Assembly (NCBI GenBank): GCA_036000105.1
Contig: DASYGE010000014.1
Location: forward strand, 82,275-146,274
DNA from: DASUBN01 sp036000105
GTDB taxonomy: Bacteria; Pseudomonadota; Gammaproteobacteria; Natronospirales; REEB76
DNA: 64,000 bases
Direction: 5' to 3'
A program made the translations under genes and the position numbers. Shown here piece by piece: positions 16,670 to 24,700 of the stretch (its first letter is position 1; every line of letters begins with the position of its first letter). The notes beneath the pieces were generated by a model that was not told the DNA's origin, made no database searches, and saw only the letters and a list, made by a program, of their open reading frames with translations.

Positions 16670-16712
16670 CTTAAATATCCCCGCATATGTATGCTTAGGA
16701 TACTGTAAATAA

Positions 16713-16849
16713 CCCCTTCAAAAATGCGTCTTTTGTTCCCTGGCGGCGTTGCGGCCCGCCTCGAAGTCCTCACGTACAGTCAAAGTACGCTCCGGCTTCT
16801 TGGCGGTCCGCGCCTTGCCAGAAAACAAAATCCATCATTTTTGAAGGGG
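16713..16849. repeat. Intergenic imperfect palindrome, copy B
   Basis: Lies between the divergent surE and Smr genes. The 14-base outer arm CCCCTTCAAAAATG recurs in inverted form as CATTTTTGAAGGGG. The core runs from CCTGGCGGCGTTG to CGCCTTGCCAGA with CACGTAC AGTCAAA GTACGCTCC at its centre. Core length equals that of copies A and C. The right edge abuts the 5' end of the Smr gene. Confidence 0.85.
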
Positions 16850-16890
16850 CCCCGATGAGCTTCAAGATTTCAAATCCGCGTAGGCGCCCC

Positions 16891-17436
16891 ATGACCCGAA
16901 AACCCACCATCAGCGAAGAAGAACGGCAGCTATTCCGGCAATCGGTGGCCGGAGCGAAGCCCATCAAGGCCAAGAAGAAGCCGGTGTCGCGCCGCGCCAA
17001 GCCTGCGCCGCGGGCGCGCTTCGCCGACGCGGAGCGGCGTGCGGTGCTGGAGGAGAGCCTCAGGCTCGACGTGCAGGATACGGATACCTTCACCGGCGAG
17101 GAGCTGTGGTACGCCAAGCCCGGCGTGCAGCACGCGCTCATGCGCAAGCTGCGCCGCGGCCAGTTCAGCCCCAGAGCGGAACTGGACCTGCACGGCCTGC
17201 GCAGCGAAGACGCGCGGGTGGCGGTGGCGGAGTTCCTCTACGACGCAGCGCAGCAGAACTTCCGCTGCGTGCGCATCGTCCACGGCAAGGGGCTGGGCTC
17301 GGGCCCCAAGGGCCCGGTGATCAAGCAGAAACTGGGGGGCTGGTTACGCCAGCGCAAGAACGTGCTGGCCTTCTGCTCCGCGCGGCCCATGGACGGCGGC
17401 AGCGGCGCCCTCTACGTCCTGCTGGGAAAAAGCTGA
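16891..17436 (+). CDS. smrB: Smr-domain endonuclease, SmrB type
   Basis: 181 residues. The start MTRKPTISEEERQLFRQ aligns closely with E. coli SmrB, which decides ATG 16891; an in-frame ATG at 16855 adds 12 residues and would use an AAGGGG from repeat B as its binding site. The C-terminal Smr domain (~85-181) has LDLHGLRSEDA and VRIVHGKGLGSGPKGPV. E. coli SmrB cleaves mRNA between collided ribosomes; the same role is likely here. Convergent with the enoyl-CoA isomerase gene, three bases apart. Confidence 0.85.
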   Translation: MTRKPTISEEERQLFRQSVAGAKPIKAKKKPVSRRAKPAPRARFADAERRAVLEESLRLDVQDTDTFTGEELWYAKPGVQHALMRKLRRGQFSPRAELDLHGLRSEDARVAVAEFLYDAAQQNFRCVRIVHGKGLGSGPKGPVIKQKLGGWLRQRKNVLAFCSARPMDGGSGALYVLLGKS

Positions 17437-17439
17437 GGC

Positions 17440-18198
17440 TTATTTCTTACGCGCTGCCAGCTGTTCGACTAATGCCTTTAAGGTCTTTTGAGGCTCTTCG
17501 CTGAACCAGACGCTGGTCATCTCCTCGCGTGTACCCTCGCTCAACTCGTCGAACAGCTTCTTGAAATCGCCTCGCAAGGTACGCCGGGTGATGTCCATGG
17601 CCGCGGTCGGAAGTCTCATGCCCTCCCGGCACCAGGCTATGGCCCTGGGGATCACTTCATCCGGCGGGACCACCTGGTCCACCAGACCCGCCGCCAGCGC
17701 TTCTTCCGGGGATACCAGCATGCCGCGTATCGCAAGACGCTCTGCCTGGCGATGCCCCACGAGGCGGACCAAGGCCGCGAGGATCACTCGCGGCACCGGC
17801 AGGCCCACCTGCACCTCGTTGAGTCCGATCTTGAACTTGCCTTCCGCCGCCACTCGCAGGTCGCAGAAGATGGCGAGCACCGCCCCACCCGCCGGGCTGT
17901 GGCCGGTGATGGCGGCAGCCACCGGCACCGGTGAGAGCGCGATGCTCTGCAGCAGGGCGAAGAAATCCTGCCAGAAGCGGCTCATGGTGGCCCGGTCGTA
18001 GCCTAAGAGTTCCGGCACATCCAGCCCGGCGCTGTACATGCCTGGTGAGCCCGAGAGCACGATGGCCCGGGCACCGGCAGCCGGCGCCTGTTCGATGGCG
18101 GCACGCAGCTCCTTCACCAGTGCGTGATTGAGAGCATTGACCGGGGGACGAGCGAGGCTAATCTCCAGGATGCCGTCGTGTTCAGTCTTCGTGAGCAT
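17440..18198 (-). CDS. Enoyl-CoA hydratase/isomerase family protein, probably delta3,delta2-enoyl-CoA isomerase
   Basis: Crotonase-fold enzyme, 252 residues. It looks closer to ECI1-type isomerases than to hydratases: the hydratase Glu in the GG-cluster is absent (SPAGGAVLAIFCD), while IGLNEVQVGLPVP keeps the isomerase Glu (128), and GHRQAERLAIRG with AGLVDQVVP follows as in mitochondrial ECI1. It would move double bonds during beta-oxidation of unsaturated fatty acids. GGAGG lies six bases before ATG 18198. The first ~17 bases overlap the end of truD. Confidence 0.8.
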   Translation of the reverse strand: MLTKTEHDGILEISLARPPVNALNHALVKELRAAIEQAPAAGARAIVLSGSPGMYSAGLDVPELLGYDRATMSRFWQDFFALLQSIALSPVPVAAAITGHSPAGGAVLAIFCDLRVAAEGKFKIGLNEVQVGLPVPRVILAALVRLVGHRQAERLAIRGMLVSPEEALAAGLVDQVVPPDEVIPRAIAWCREGMRLPTAAMDITRRTLRGDFKKLFDELSEGTREEMTSVWFSEEPQKTLKALVEQLAARKK

Positions 18199-19243
18199 CA
18201 TCGCCCTCCACTGCACTCTCGGTCTCCAGCAACTCCTGCAACACGGTGGTGGCATAGGCACCGGCGGGCAGGAAGAAGCCCAGCACCAGAGTATGGGCAT
18301 CGGGCAGTTCCCAGGCCAGTTCCCGCACCGGCAGGCGGAGCGCCCGCCGCGCCGCCGCAAGGCCTGCCGCTTCCAGGCCCTTCGCCAATGCTGCATGGGC
18401 CTGCACCACCTGATCTTCCAATGCGCGTGCTTCGCCTGCGGTGGCAGGTTCACCCCGCCCCCACAGGGGACCGGTGGGATGCACATCATGTTCCGCGAGC
18501 CGGCCTTCGAGCGCGGTATCCGATGCATCGCTCTTGAACACGCTGTGGCTGCCGTCCAGCATCAACACTTCCCCGGAAAGCAGGCGGTCCCAGCTGCCGG
18601 CTTTCACCCGTTCCGAGAGCAGGTCGTTGAATATCAGGCTGCGGGCGGAGGACAGCAGCATGCTGCGCAGACGCCGATCGTGGATGCGCCGGCCGCCCAC
18701 CAGCATGGCTTCGGCCTTGGCGATGTTGCCGCCGCCGTGGCCGAAACGCTGGAGACCGAAATAGTTGGGCACGCCATGCTTGGCGATGATTTCGAGTTTG
18801 GGCAACAAACTTTCCGCGGGTTGGGACAGGTCCCGCAGGATGATGCGGAAGCGATTGCCCTCGAGGGCGCCTATCTTGAGCTTGCGCCGCTGACGTACCG
18901 CCTTGAGTACGCGGAAATCTCCCGCAGGGATAGCGCTCCAATCCGGTTCAGGTCGCCCTTCTATCGGTACGGTGAAATGCTGCATCGTGACCGCATGGCG
19001 GTCTTTCAGGCCTGCGTAACCCACGTCCCGGGCTTGCAAGCCGGCATACCGCGCCAGCTCCGCTGCCACCCAGCGGGTGTTGGCGCCACGCTTCTCCACC
19101 GTGAGCAAGGCATGGGGCCCTTCGCCGTCGGCCTCGAAACCCAGCACCTCGTCCACACGAAAATCTTCAGGGCTGGTCTTGAGCCGGCCGCGGGCGGTGA
19201 CGGGTCCATGGGCCCGAGCCCAGGCGGGTAAACCGGAGTTCAT
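18182..19243 (-). CDS. truD: tRNA pseudouridine(13) synthase TruD
   Basis: Makes pseudouridine at tRNA position 13. 353 residues (E. coli 349). GYAGLKDRHAVTMQHF contains the catalytic Asp, and VPNYFGLQRFGHGGGN is the family signature. The early SPEDFRVDEVLGFEADGEGPHALLTVEKRGANT block is also typical. ATG 19243 is chosen since it lies just after the ispF stop; the longer reading would overlap ispF. Same order (ispD-ispF-truD-surE) as E. coli. Confidence 0.95.
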   Translation of the reverse strand: MNSGLPAWARAHGPVTARGRLKTSPEDFRVDEVLGFEADGEGPHALLTVEKRGANTRWVAAELARYAGLQARDVGYAGLKDRHAVTMQHFTVPIEGRPEPDWSAIPAGDFRVLKAVRQRRKLKIGALEGNRFRIILRDLSQPAESLLPKLEIIAKHGVPNYFGLQRFGHGGGNIAKAEAMLVGGRRIHDRRLRSMLLSSARSLIFNDLLSERVKAGSWDRLLSGEVLMLDGSHSVFKSDASDTALEGRLAEHDVHPTGPLWGRGEPATAGEARALEDQVVQAHAALAKGLEAAGLAAARRALRLPVRELAWELPDAHTLVLGFFLPAGAYATTVLQELLETESAVEGDDAHED

Positions 19244-19247
19244 AGTC

Positions 19248-19733
19248 TCAGACCGATTCGCCGGTGCGACCGACCAGCGCGACCGCGTGCACCGCGAGCC
19301 CTTCACCCCGGCCGATATGCCCGAGGCCTTCGCTGGTGGTGGCCTTCACGTTGACGCAATCGAGGGGCAGTGACAGGTCTGCCGAGAGGTTAGTGCAGAT
19401 GGCGGGCACATGGGGTGCAAGCTTGGGCGCCTCTGCGATGACCGTGGCATCCACCTGCAAGGGCTTGAGGCCTCGGCTTGCCAGGAGCTTCAGCACTTCC
19501 TTTAGCAGCATCCGGCTGTCGGCTCCGCGCCAGCGGGCATCGCTGTCGGGGAAATGCCGGCCGATATCGCCCAGGGCGGCGGCACCCAGGAGCGCGTCGC
19601 AGAGGGCGTGCAGCAACACGTCGCCGTCGGAATGGGCTTTGATGCCGCGGCTGTGGGGGATACGCACGCCGCCCAGCATCACATGATCGCCGGTAACGAA
19701 GGCATGCACGTCATAGCCGTGGCCCACTCTCAT
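19248..19733 (-). CDS. ispF: 2-C-methyl-D-erythritol 2,4-cyclodiphosphate synthase
   Basis: Fifth step of the MEP isoprenoid pathway, zinc-dependent, trimeric. 161 residues, the usual size. Seen: GHGYDVHAF with zinc ligands Asp8 and His10, IKAHSDGDVLLHALCDALLGAAALGDIG, and the C-terminal KATTSEGLGHIGRGEGL. ATG 19733 overlaps the ispD stop as ATGA. Confidence 0.97.
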   Translation of the reverse strand: MRVGHGYDVHAFVTGDHVMLGGVRIPHSRGIKAHSDGDVLLHALCDALLGAAALGDIGRHFPDSDARWRGADSRMLLKEVLKLLASRGLKPLQVDATVIAEAPKLAPHVPAICTNLSADLSLPLDCVNVKATTSEGLGHIGRGEGLAVHAVALVGRTGESV

Positions 19734-20440
19734 GGGCCCGCTCCCGCGCGATGGGCCAGGATGGCCTCCGCCAGAAGGATGTCGTCGGGCCGGGTGATCT
19801 TGATGTTGTCGCTGCGCCCTTCCACCACCCGCACCTCATGTCTCTGGCGTTCCATGGCTGAGGCCTCGTCGGTGGGGATATCGCCGGAACGTATGGCCGC
19901 TTCCAGCGCGCTCATCAGGAGCTTGTAACGGAACATCTGCGGCGTGAACGCACGCCACACTGCGCTGCGGTCAAGAGTGCCGGTCACCTGCTTCTCGTCG
20001 TTCACACGCTTCAGGGTATCGGCGATGGGTCGGGCGAGGATGCCGCCCACCGGATCGCCGCCCAGCACCTGGATGACCAGCGAGAGGTCCCGGGGATGCA
20101 GGCAGGGGCGCGCCGCATCGTGCACCAGCACCCAGTCGTCGTCCTTCAGTTCATCCCGCAGGCTGATGAGGGAGTTCAACACCGAGTGGGCGCGCGTCTC
20201 GCCGCCGGAGGCGATGCGCACCGGCTGCTTACGGGGCTTCAAAAGGTAGCGCTGCCAGTAAGGATCGTCCGCCGCCACCGCCACGGTGATGCCAGCGATA
20301 TGCGGCTCGGCTTCCAGTATCCCGAGCACATGCTCGATGACCGTGTGGCCGGCGAGGGACAGGTATTGCTTCGGTATGGAGCCGCCCATGCGCGCCCCGC
20401 TGCCGGCGGCGGGGATGACCGCCCAATAACGCGCTGCCAT
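19730..20440 (-). CDS. ispD: 2-C-methyl-D-erythritol 4-phosphate cytidylyltransferase
   Basis: Third step of the MEP pathway, loading CMP onto methylerythritol phosphate. 236 residues. Seen: N-terminal VIPAAGSGARMGGSIPKQYL, the nucleotide-binding glycine loop, VHDAARPCLHP, and C-terminal EVRVVEGRSDNIKITRPDDI. ATG 20440 (MAARYWAVIPAAG) is eight bases after the ftsB stop; the upstream open frame is spurious. Confidence 0.96.
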   Translation of the reverse strand: MAARYWAVIPAAGSGARMGGSIPKQYLSLAGHTVIEHVLGILEAEPHIAGITVAVAADDPYWQRYLLKPRKQPVRIASGGETRAHSVLNSLISLRDELKDDDWVLVHDAARPCLHPRDLSLVIQVLGGDPVGGILARPIADTLKRVNDEKQVTGTLDRSAVWRAFTPQMFRYKLLMSALEAAIRSGDIPTDEASAMERQRHEVRVVEGRSDNIKITRPDDILLAEAILAHRAGAGP

Positions 20441-20448
20441 GGCCGCTC

Positions 20449-20769
20449 CTAGGGTTTCGGCGCAGGCGGCGGGACCTGCACGATCTGGTAGAAGCTCTCG
20501 CCTTTCTTGACCATGCCAAGCTCGGCACGGGCCCGTTCCTCGATGGCCGCCTGACCCTGCTTGAGATCCCCCACTTCCGCCGCCAAGGCCGCGTTGCGTT
20601 TGCTCAAGCCGGCGTTCTCCGCGGTCTGGGTCTCTGCCTGGCTCTTGAGGCGCATGGCCGAGGGCACGCTGCCCACCCCAAACCACAGCTGGTATTGCAG
20701 GAGCACGAGCAACAGCAGGAGCAGCAATGGTACGAACTGCCTCCAGCCGAAGCTGTGCAGGAACTTCAC
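20449..20769 (-). CDS. ftsB: Cell division protein FtsB
   Basis: Bitopic divisome protein that forms the FtsQLB complex. 106 residues: short cytoplasmic head, one membrane helix (~12-30), then a coiled coil (~38-80) and the conserved EERARAELGMVKKGESFYQIV. A proline-rich tail follows. Located between eno and ispD as in E. coli; ATGA overlap with eno. Confidence 0.92.
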   Translation of the reverse strand: MKFLHSFGWRQFVPLLLLLLLVLLQYQLWFGVGSVPSAMRLKSQAETQTAENAGLSKRNAALAAEVGDLKQGQAAIEERARAELGMVKKGESFYQIVQVPPPAPKP

Positions 20770-22058
20770 TTCAAGCCCAGGCTTGCCGGGAACGCTCCCA
20801 TGCCGTGATAACGCGCTTTGGCACCGAGGGTCTCCTGGATACGCAGCAACTGGTTGTACTTCGCCAACCGATCGGAGCGCGACAGGGAGCCGGTCTTGAT
20901 CTGGGTGGCGCGGCTGCCCACGGCGATATCGGCGATGGTGGAATCCTCGGTCTCGCCGGAACGGTGTGACACCACCGCGGTATAACCCGCCTTCACCGCC
21001 ATGTCGATGGCTTCCAGGGTCTCGGTGAGTGTGCCGATCTGGTTCACCTTGATGAGGATGGAGTTGGCCACGCCCTTGGCGATGCCTTCCTTCAGTATCT
21101 TGGTATTCGTCACGAACACGTCGTCGCCCACCAGCTGTATCTGCTTGCCGAGCTTGTCCGTGAGGATCTTCCAGCCCTGCCAGTCGTCCTCCGCCATACC
21201 GTCCTCGATGCTGACGATGGGGAAGCGCTTCACCAGGCCCGCCAGGTAATCGGCGAACTCGGCGGAGCTGTACTGACGGCGTTCCGATTCCAGGTGGTAG
21301 CGGCCATCCTTATAGAACTCGTTGCTGGCGGCATCCAGGCCGAGGAAGATATCCTTGCCGGGTTTGTAGCCCGCCCGCTCGATGGCCTCCATGATCGCCA
21401 TCAGCGCCGCCTCGTTGGAGGGCAGGTCTGGGGCGAAACCGCCCTCGTCGCCCACGGAGGTGGCGAGCCCGCGCTCGTGCAGCACTTTCTTGAGGGCGTG
21501 GAAGATCTCAGCGCCGTAGCGCAGGGCCTCGGCGAAATCCGGCGCGCCTACCGGCAGGATCATGAACTCCTGGATGTCCACGTTGTTGTCCGCATGGGCG
21601 CCGCCGTTGATGATGTTCATCATGGGCACCGGCAAGCTCACGGCGCGGCTGCCGCCGAGGTACTCGAACAGCGGCACATCCTGCTGGTTGGCTGCGGCGC
21701 GTGCCGCGGCCAGTGACACCGCCAGGATGGCGTTGGCGCCGAGACGCGCCTTGTTCTCGGTGCCGTCCAATTCGATGAGCGCCTGGTCGAGCTTCGCCTG
21801 CTCGTCCACCTTGAAACCCTTGAGCTTCTTCTTGATCTCGCCGCGCACGTTGGCCACGGCCTTCAGCACGCCCTTGCCGCCGTAACGGTGCTTGTTGCCG
21901 TCCCTGAGTTCCACCGCCTCGCGGCTGCCGGTGGAGGCGCCGGAAGGCACCGCCGAGCGGCCCCAATGGCCGCTGTCCAGGAGCACGTCCGCTTCCACCG
22001 TGGGGTTGCCGCGGGAATCCAGGATCTCGCGGGCGCGTATGTCTTCTATCTTCGCCAT
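20766..22058 (-). CDS. eno: Enolase
   Basis: Converts 2-phosphoglycerate to phosphoenolpyruvate and is a core component of the degradosome in related bacteria. 430 residues. Seen: AREILDSRGNPTVEADV, PSGASTGSREAVELRD, catalytic VGDEGGFAPDL, SIEDGMAEDDW, QLVGDDVFVTN, LIKVNQIGTLTETL and VVSHRSGETED. Follows kdsA by 30 bases. Confidence 0.98.
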   Translation of the reverse strand: MAKIEDIRAREILDSRGNPTVEADVLLDSGHWGRSAVPSGASTGSREAVELRDGNKHRYGGKGVLKAVANVRGEIKKKLKGFKVDEQAKLDQALIELDGTENKARLGANAILAVSLAAARAAANQQDVPLFEYLGGSRAVSLPVPMMNIINGGAHADNNVDIQEFMILPVGAPDFAEALRYGAEIFHALKKVLHERGLATSVGDEGGFAPDLPSNEAALMAIMEAIERAGYKPGKDIFLGLDAASNEFYKDGRYHLESERRQYSSAEFADYLAGLVKRFPIVSIEDGMAEDDWQGWKILTDKLGKQIQLVGDDVFVTNTKILKEGIAKGVANSILIKVNQIGTLTETLEAIDMAVKAGYTAVVSHRSGETEDSTIADIAVGSRATQIKTGSLSRSDRLAKYNQLLRIQETLGAKARYHGMGAFPASLGLK

Positions 22059-22088
22059 GTCTTCGCTTTCCTTCTCAGGACGTCTGTA

Positions 22089-22922
22089 TCAAAGCCTGTC
22101 TTCGGCGTAGGGACGGCGCTTCACCGCTGTATCCAGTTCCTTGAGCGTCTCCAGGAGCCCCGCCATGTTGGCGAGCTTCAGGGAGTTGGGGCCGTCGCAG
22201 AGCGCCTTGTCCGGGTCCGGATGGGTCTCCATGAACACGCCCGCGACGCCGGCACCGATGGCGGCACGCGCCAGCACCGAGATGTGTTCGCGTTGGCCGC
22301 CGGAGCTGCCGCCCTGTCCGCCGGGCAACTGCACCGAGTGAGTCGCATCGAACACCACCGGGCAACCCGTGGCGCGCATGACCGCGAGGCCGCGCATATC
22401 CACCACCAGGTTGTTGTAGCCGAAGGAGAAGCCGCGCTCGCACACCAATATCTGCTGGTTGCCGGTAGCCTGGGCCTTGTCCACCACGTTCTGCATCTCC
22501 CAAGGAGAGAGGAACTGGCCCTTCTTGATGTTGACCGGTTTGCCCGCCTTGGCGGCGCGCTGGATGAAGTTGGTCTGGCGACACAGGAAGGCCGGCGTCT
22601 GGATCACATCCACGACCTTGGCCACCGCCTCGATGTCCGTGTCCTCGTGCACGTCGGTCAGCACCGGTACGCCGATCTGCTTCTGCACCTTGGCGTGGAT
22701 GCGCAAGCCCTCTTCCATCCCGGGACCGCGGTAGCTCTTGCCCGATGTGCGGTTGGCTTTGTCGAAGGAGCCTTTGAATATATAAGGGATGCCGAGCTTG
22801 CCCGTGACTTCCTTGAGGTGCCCTGCCACGTCGAGTGCGAGCTGTTCGCTCTCGAGGGTATCGGGCCCTGCGATGAGGAAGAACGGCTTGTCGGGTCCGG
22901 CTTCGAATCCACAGAGTTTCAT
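22089..22922 (-). CDS. kdsA: 3-deoxy-8-phosphooctulonate synthase KdsA, with unusual Asp21
   Basis: Condenses PEP with arabinose 5-phosphate to KDO-8-phosphate for lipopolysaccharide. 277 residues. Seen: GSFDKANRTSGKSYRGPGMEEG split across two motifs, VLTDVHE, NIKKGQFLSPWEM, FDATHSVQLPGG and METHPDPDKALCDGPNSL. In the loop IAGPDTLES, Asp21 stands where metal-dependent enzymes have Cys and metal-independent ones (E. coli FGGMNVLES) have Asn. The codon is clearly GAT. ATG overlaps the pyrG stop (ATGA). Confidence 0.96.
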   Translation of the reverse strand: MKLCGFEAGPDKPFFLIAGPDTLESEQLALDVAGHLKEVTGKLGIPYIFKGSFDKANRTSGKSYRGPGMEEGLRIHAKVQKQIGVPVLTDVHEDTDIEAVAKVVDVIQTPAFLCRQTNFIQRAAKAGKPVNIKKGQFLSPWEMQNVVDKAQATGNQQILVCERGFSFGYNNLVVDMRGLAVMRATGCPVVFDATHSVQLPGGQGGSSGGQREHISVLARAAIGAGVAGVFMETHPDPDKALCDGPNSLKLANMAGLLETLKELDTAVKRRPYAEDRL

Positions 22923-24574
22923 GCGCGGGCCGCCTTCAGGGTCCGGCCTGACTGCTGCGCATAAGCCCGCGCCGCCTTGACGAAACCGGTGAACAGCGGA
23001 TGGCCGTCACGCGGATTAGAGGTGAGCTCCGGATGGAACTGGGTGGCGATGAAGAACGGATGGCTCGGCAGCTCGACCATCTCCACCAGACCATCCACGG
23101 AACGGCCGGAGAACACCATGCCCTTCTTCTCCAGTTGTTCGAGGTAGTTGTTGTTGAACTCGAAGCGGTGGCGGTGGCGCTCCATGATGGTATCGCTGCC
23201 GTAGCATGTGTGGGCCAGGGTGCCGGGCATTAGACGGCATTCCTGGGCGCCGAGACGCATGGTGCCGCCGAGATCCGACTTGTCGCTGCGCTTCTCCAGC
23301 TTGCCGCTCTGATCCTGCCATTCGGTGATGAGTGCGATGACCGGATGGGCAGCATTGCGCTCGAACTCGGTGCTGTGGGCGCCCTTCAGCCCCGCCACGT
23401 TGCGCGAGAATTCGATGACCGCGACCTGTAACCCCAGGCACAGACCCAGGTAAGGGATGTTGTGTTCCCGGGCGTAGCCTGCAGCCGCGATCTTGCCCTC
23501 GATGCCGCGCTCACCGAAGCCGCCCGGCACCAGGATGGCATCCATCCCATGCAGCGCACCGGTGCCGTTCTTGGCGATCTCCTCAGAATCCAGGTAATTG
23601 ATCTTCACCTGGGTGCGGGTCTTGATGCCAGCGTGACGCAGAGCCTCGTTGAGGGACATGTAAGCGTCCACCAGGTTCACGTACTTGCCTACCATGGCCA
23701 CGTTGATCGTGGCTTCCGGATTGGCGCGGGCTTCCACCACCTTGCGCCATTCGGAGAGGTTGGCGGAACGCGCGTTCATGCGCAGGTGATCCACCACGAT
23801 GTCGTCCAGGCCCTGCTCGTGCAACACCAGGGGGATCTTGTAGATGTCGTCCACGTCCGGGGCGGAGATGACGGCGCGTTCCTCCACGTTGGTGAACAGG
23901 GCGATCTTGCGACGCGCATCCTGGGGCAGTTCCGCCACAGCGCGGCACAGGAGCACGTCCGGCTGGATGCCGATGGAGCGCAGCTCTTTCACCGAGTGCT
24001 GGGTAGGCTTGGTCTTGGTCTCGCCGGAGGTGGGGATATGGGGCACGAGCGTCAGGTGCATATAGACGCACTTGCCGCTGCGGCCCATCTCTATGCCCAT
24101 CTGGCGGATAGCCTCCAGGAACGGCAGGGATTCGATGTCGCCGACGGTACCGCCGATCTCCACCAGGCACACATCCGCCTCGCCCGCGCCCTCGCGGATG
24201 CAGCGCTTGATCTCGTCGGTGATGTGGGGGATGACTTGCACCGTGCCGCCCAGATAATCGCCGCGGCGCTCCTTGCGGATCACGTTCTCGTAGATGCGAC
24301 CGGTGGTGAAATTGTTGCTGCGGCCCATGCGGGTACGCACGAAACGCTCGTAATGGCCGAGGTCCAGGTCGGTCTCGGCACCGTCATGGGTGACGAACAC
24401 CTCGCCGTGCTGGAACGGGCTCATGGTGCCGGGATCCACGTTGATGTAGGGATCCAGCTTGACCATGGTGACCTTGAGGCCACGGGCTTCGAGGATCGCA
24501 CCCAAGGAAGCGGAGGCGATGCCTTTCCCCAAAGAGGAAACCACACCACCGGTAACGAAAACAAATTGAGTCAT
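22919..24574 (-). CDS. pyrG: CTP synthase
   Basis: Aminates UTP to CTP with glutamine. 551 residues: N-terminal synthase domain with FVTGGVVSSLGKGI and SPFQHGEVFVTHDGAETDLDLGHYERF split by the fold, then a class I glutamine amidotransferase domain (~290-545) with the nucleophile Cys in YLGLCLGLQVAVIEF and the catalytic His-Pro-Glu in ATQFHPELTSNP. First gene of the pyrG-kdsA-eno-ftsB run. Confidence 0.98.
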   Translation of the reverse strand: MTQFVFVTGGVVSSLGKGIASASLGAILEARGLKVTMVKLDPYINVDPGTMSPFQHGEVFVTHDGAETDLDLGHYERFVRTRMGRSNNFTTGRIYENVIRKERRGDYLGGTVQVIPHITDEIKRCIREGAGEADVCLVEIGGTVGDIESLPFLEAIRQMGIEMGRSGKCVYMHLTLVPHIPTSGETKTKPTQHSVKELRSIGIQPDVLLCRAVAELPQDARRKIALFTNVEERAVISAPDVDDIYKIPLVLHEQGLDDIVVDHLRMNARSANLSEWRKVVEARANPEATINVAMVGKYVNLVDAYMSLNEALRHAGIKTRTQVKINYLDSEEIAKNGTGALHGMDAILVPGGFGERGIEGKIAAAGYAREHNIPYLGLCLGLQVAVIEFSRNVAGLKGAHSTEFERNAAHPVIALITEWQDQSGKLEKRSDKSDLGGTMRLGAQECRLMPGTLAHTCYGSDTIMERHRHRFEFNNNYLEQLEKKGMVFSGRSVDGLVEMVELPSHPFFIATQFHPELTSNPRDGHPLFTGFVKAARAYAQQSGRTLKAARA

Positions 24575-24623
24575 TCTGAGCTCCCGACGCGGCGCCGGGA
24601 CGGCGCTACGAAATCGGGAAGAC

Positions 24624-24652
24624 AGATTATCAGAAGTGGCGGGGTTTAAAAA
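24624..24652 (-). promoter_or_regulatory. Candidate promoter for the pyrG-kdsA-eno run
   Basis: On the minus strand an extended -10, TGATAATCT (TG one base before TAATCT), lies 50 bases before the pyrG ATG, with a weak TTTTTA 17 bases further up as a possible -35. It is located in the only sizeable gap (24575-24700) between tilS and pyrG. Motif reading only. Confidence 0.35.
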
Positions 24653-24700
24653 GCTCTACGCGGATCATGCGGTGATTTTCCCGGAGAAAACCCCCGTGAT

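Noticed and set aside
16670..16712. TTTACA with CATACATATG as a surE promoter
   Set aside because: Spacing between possible hexamers is 12 or 16 bases with a poor -10, so it is not supportable.
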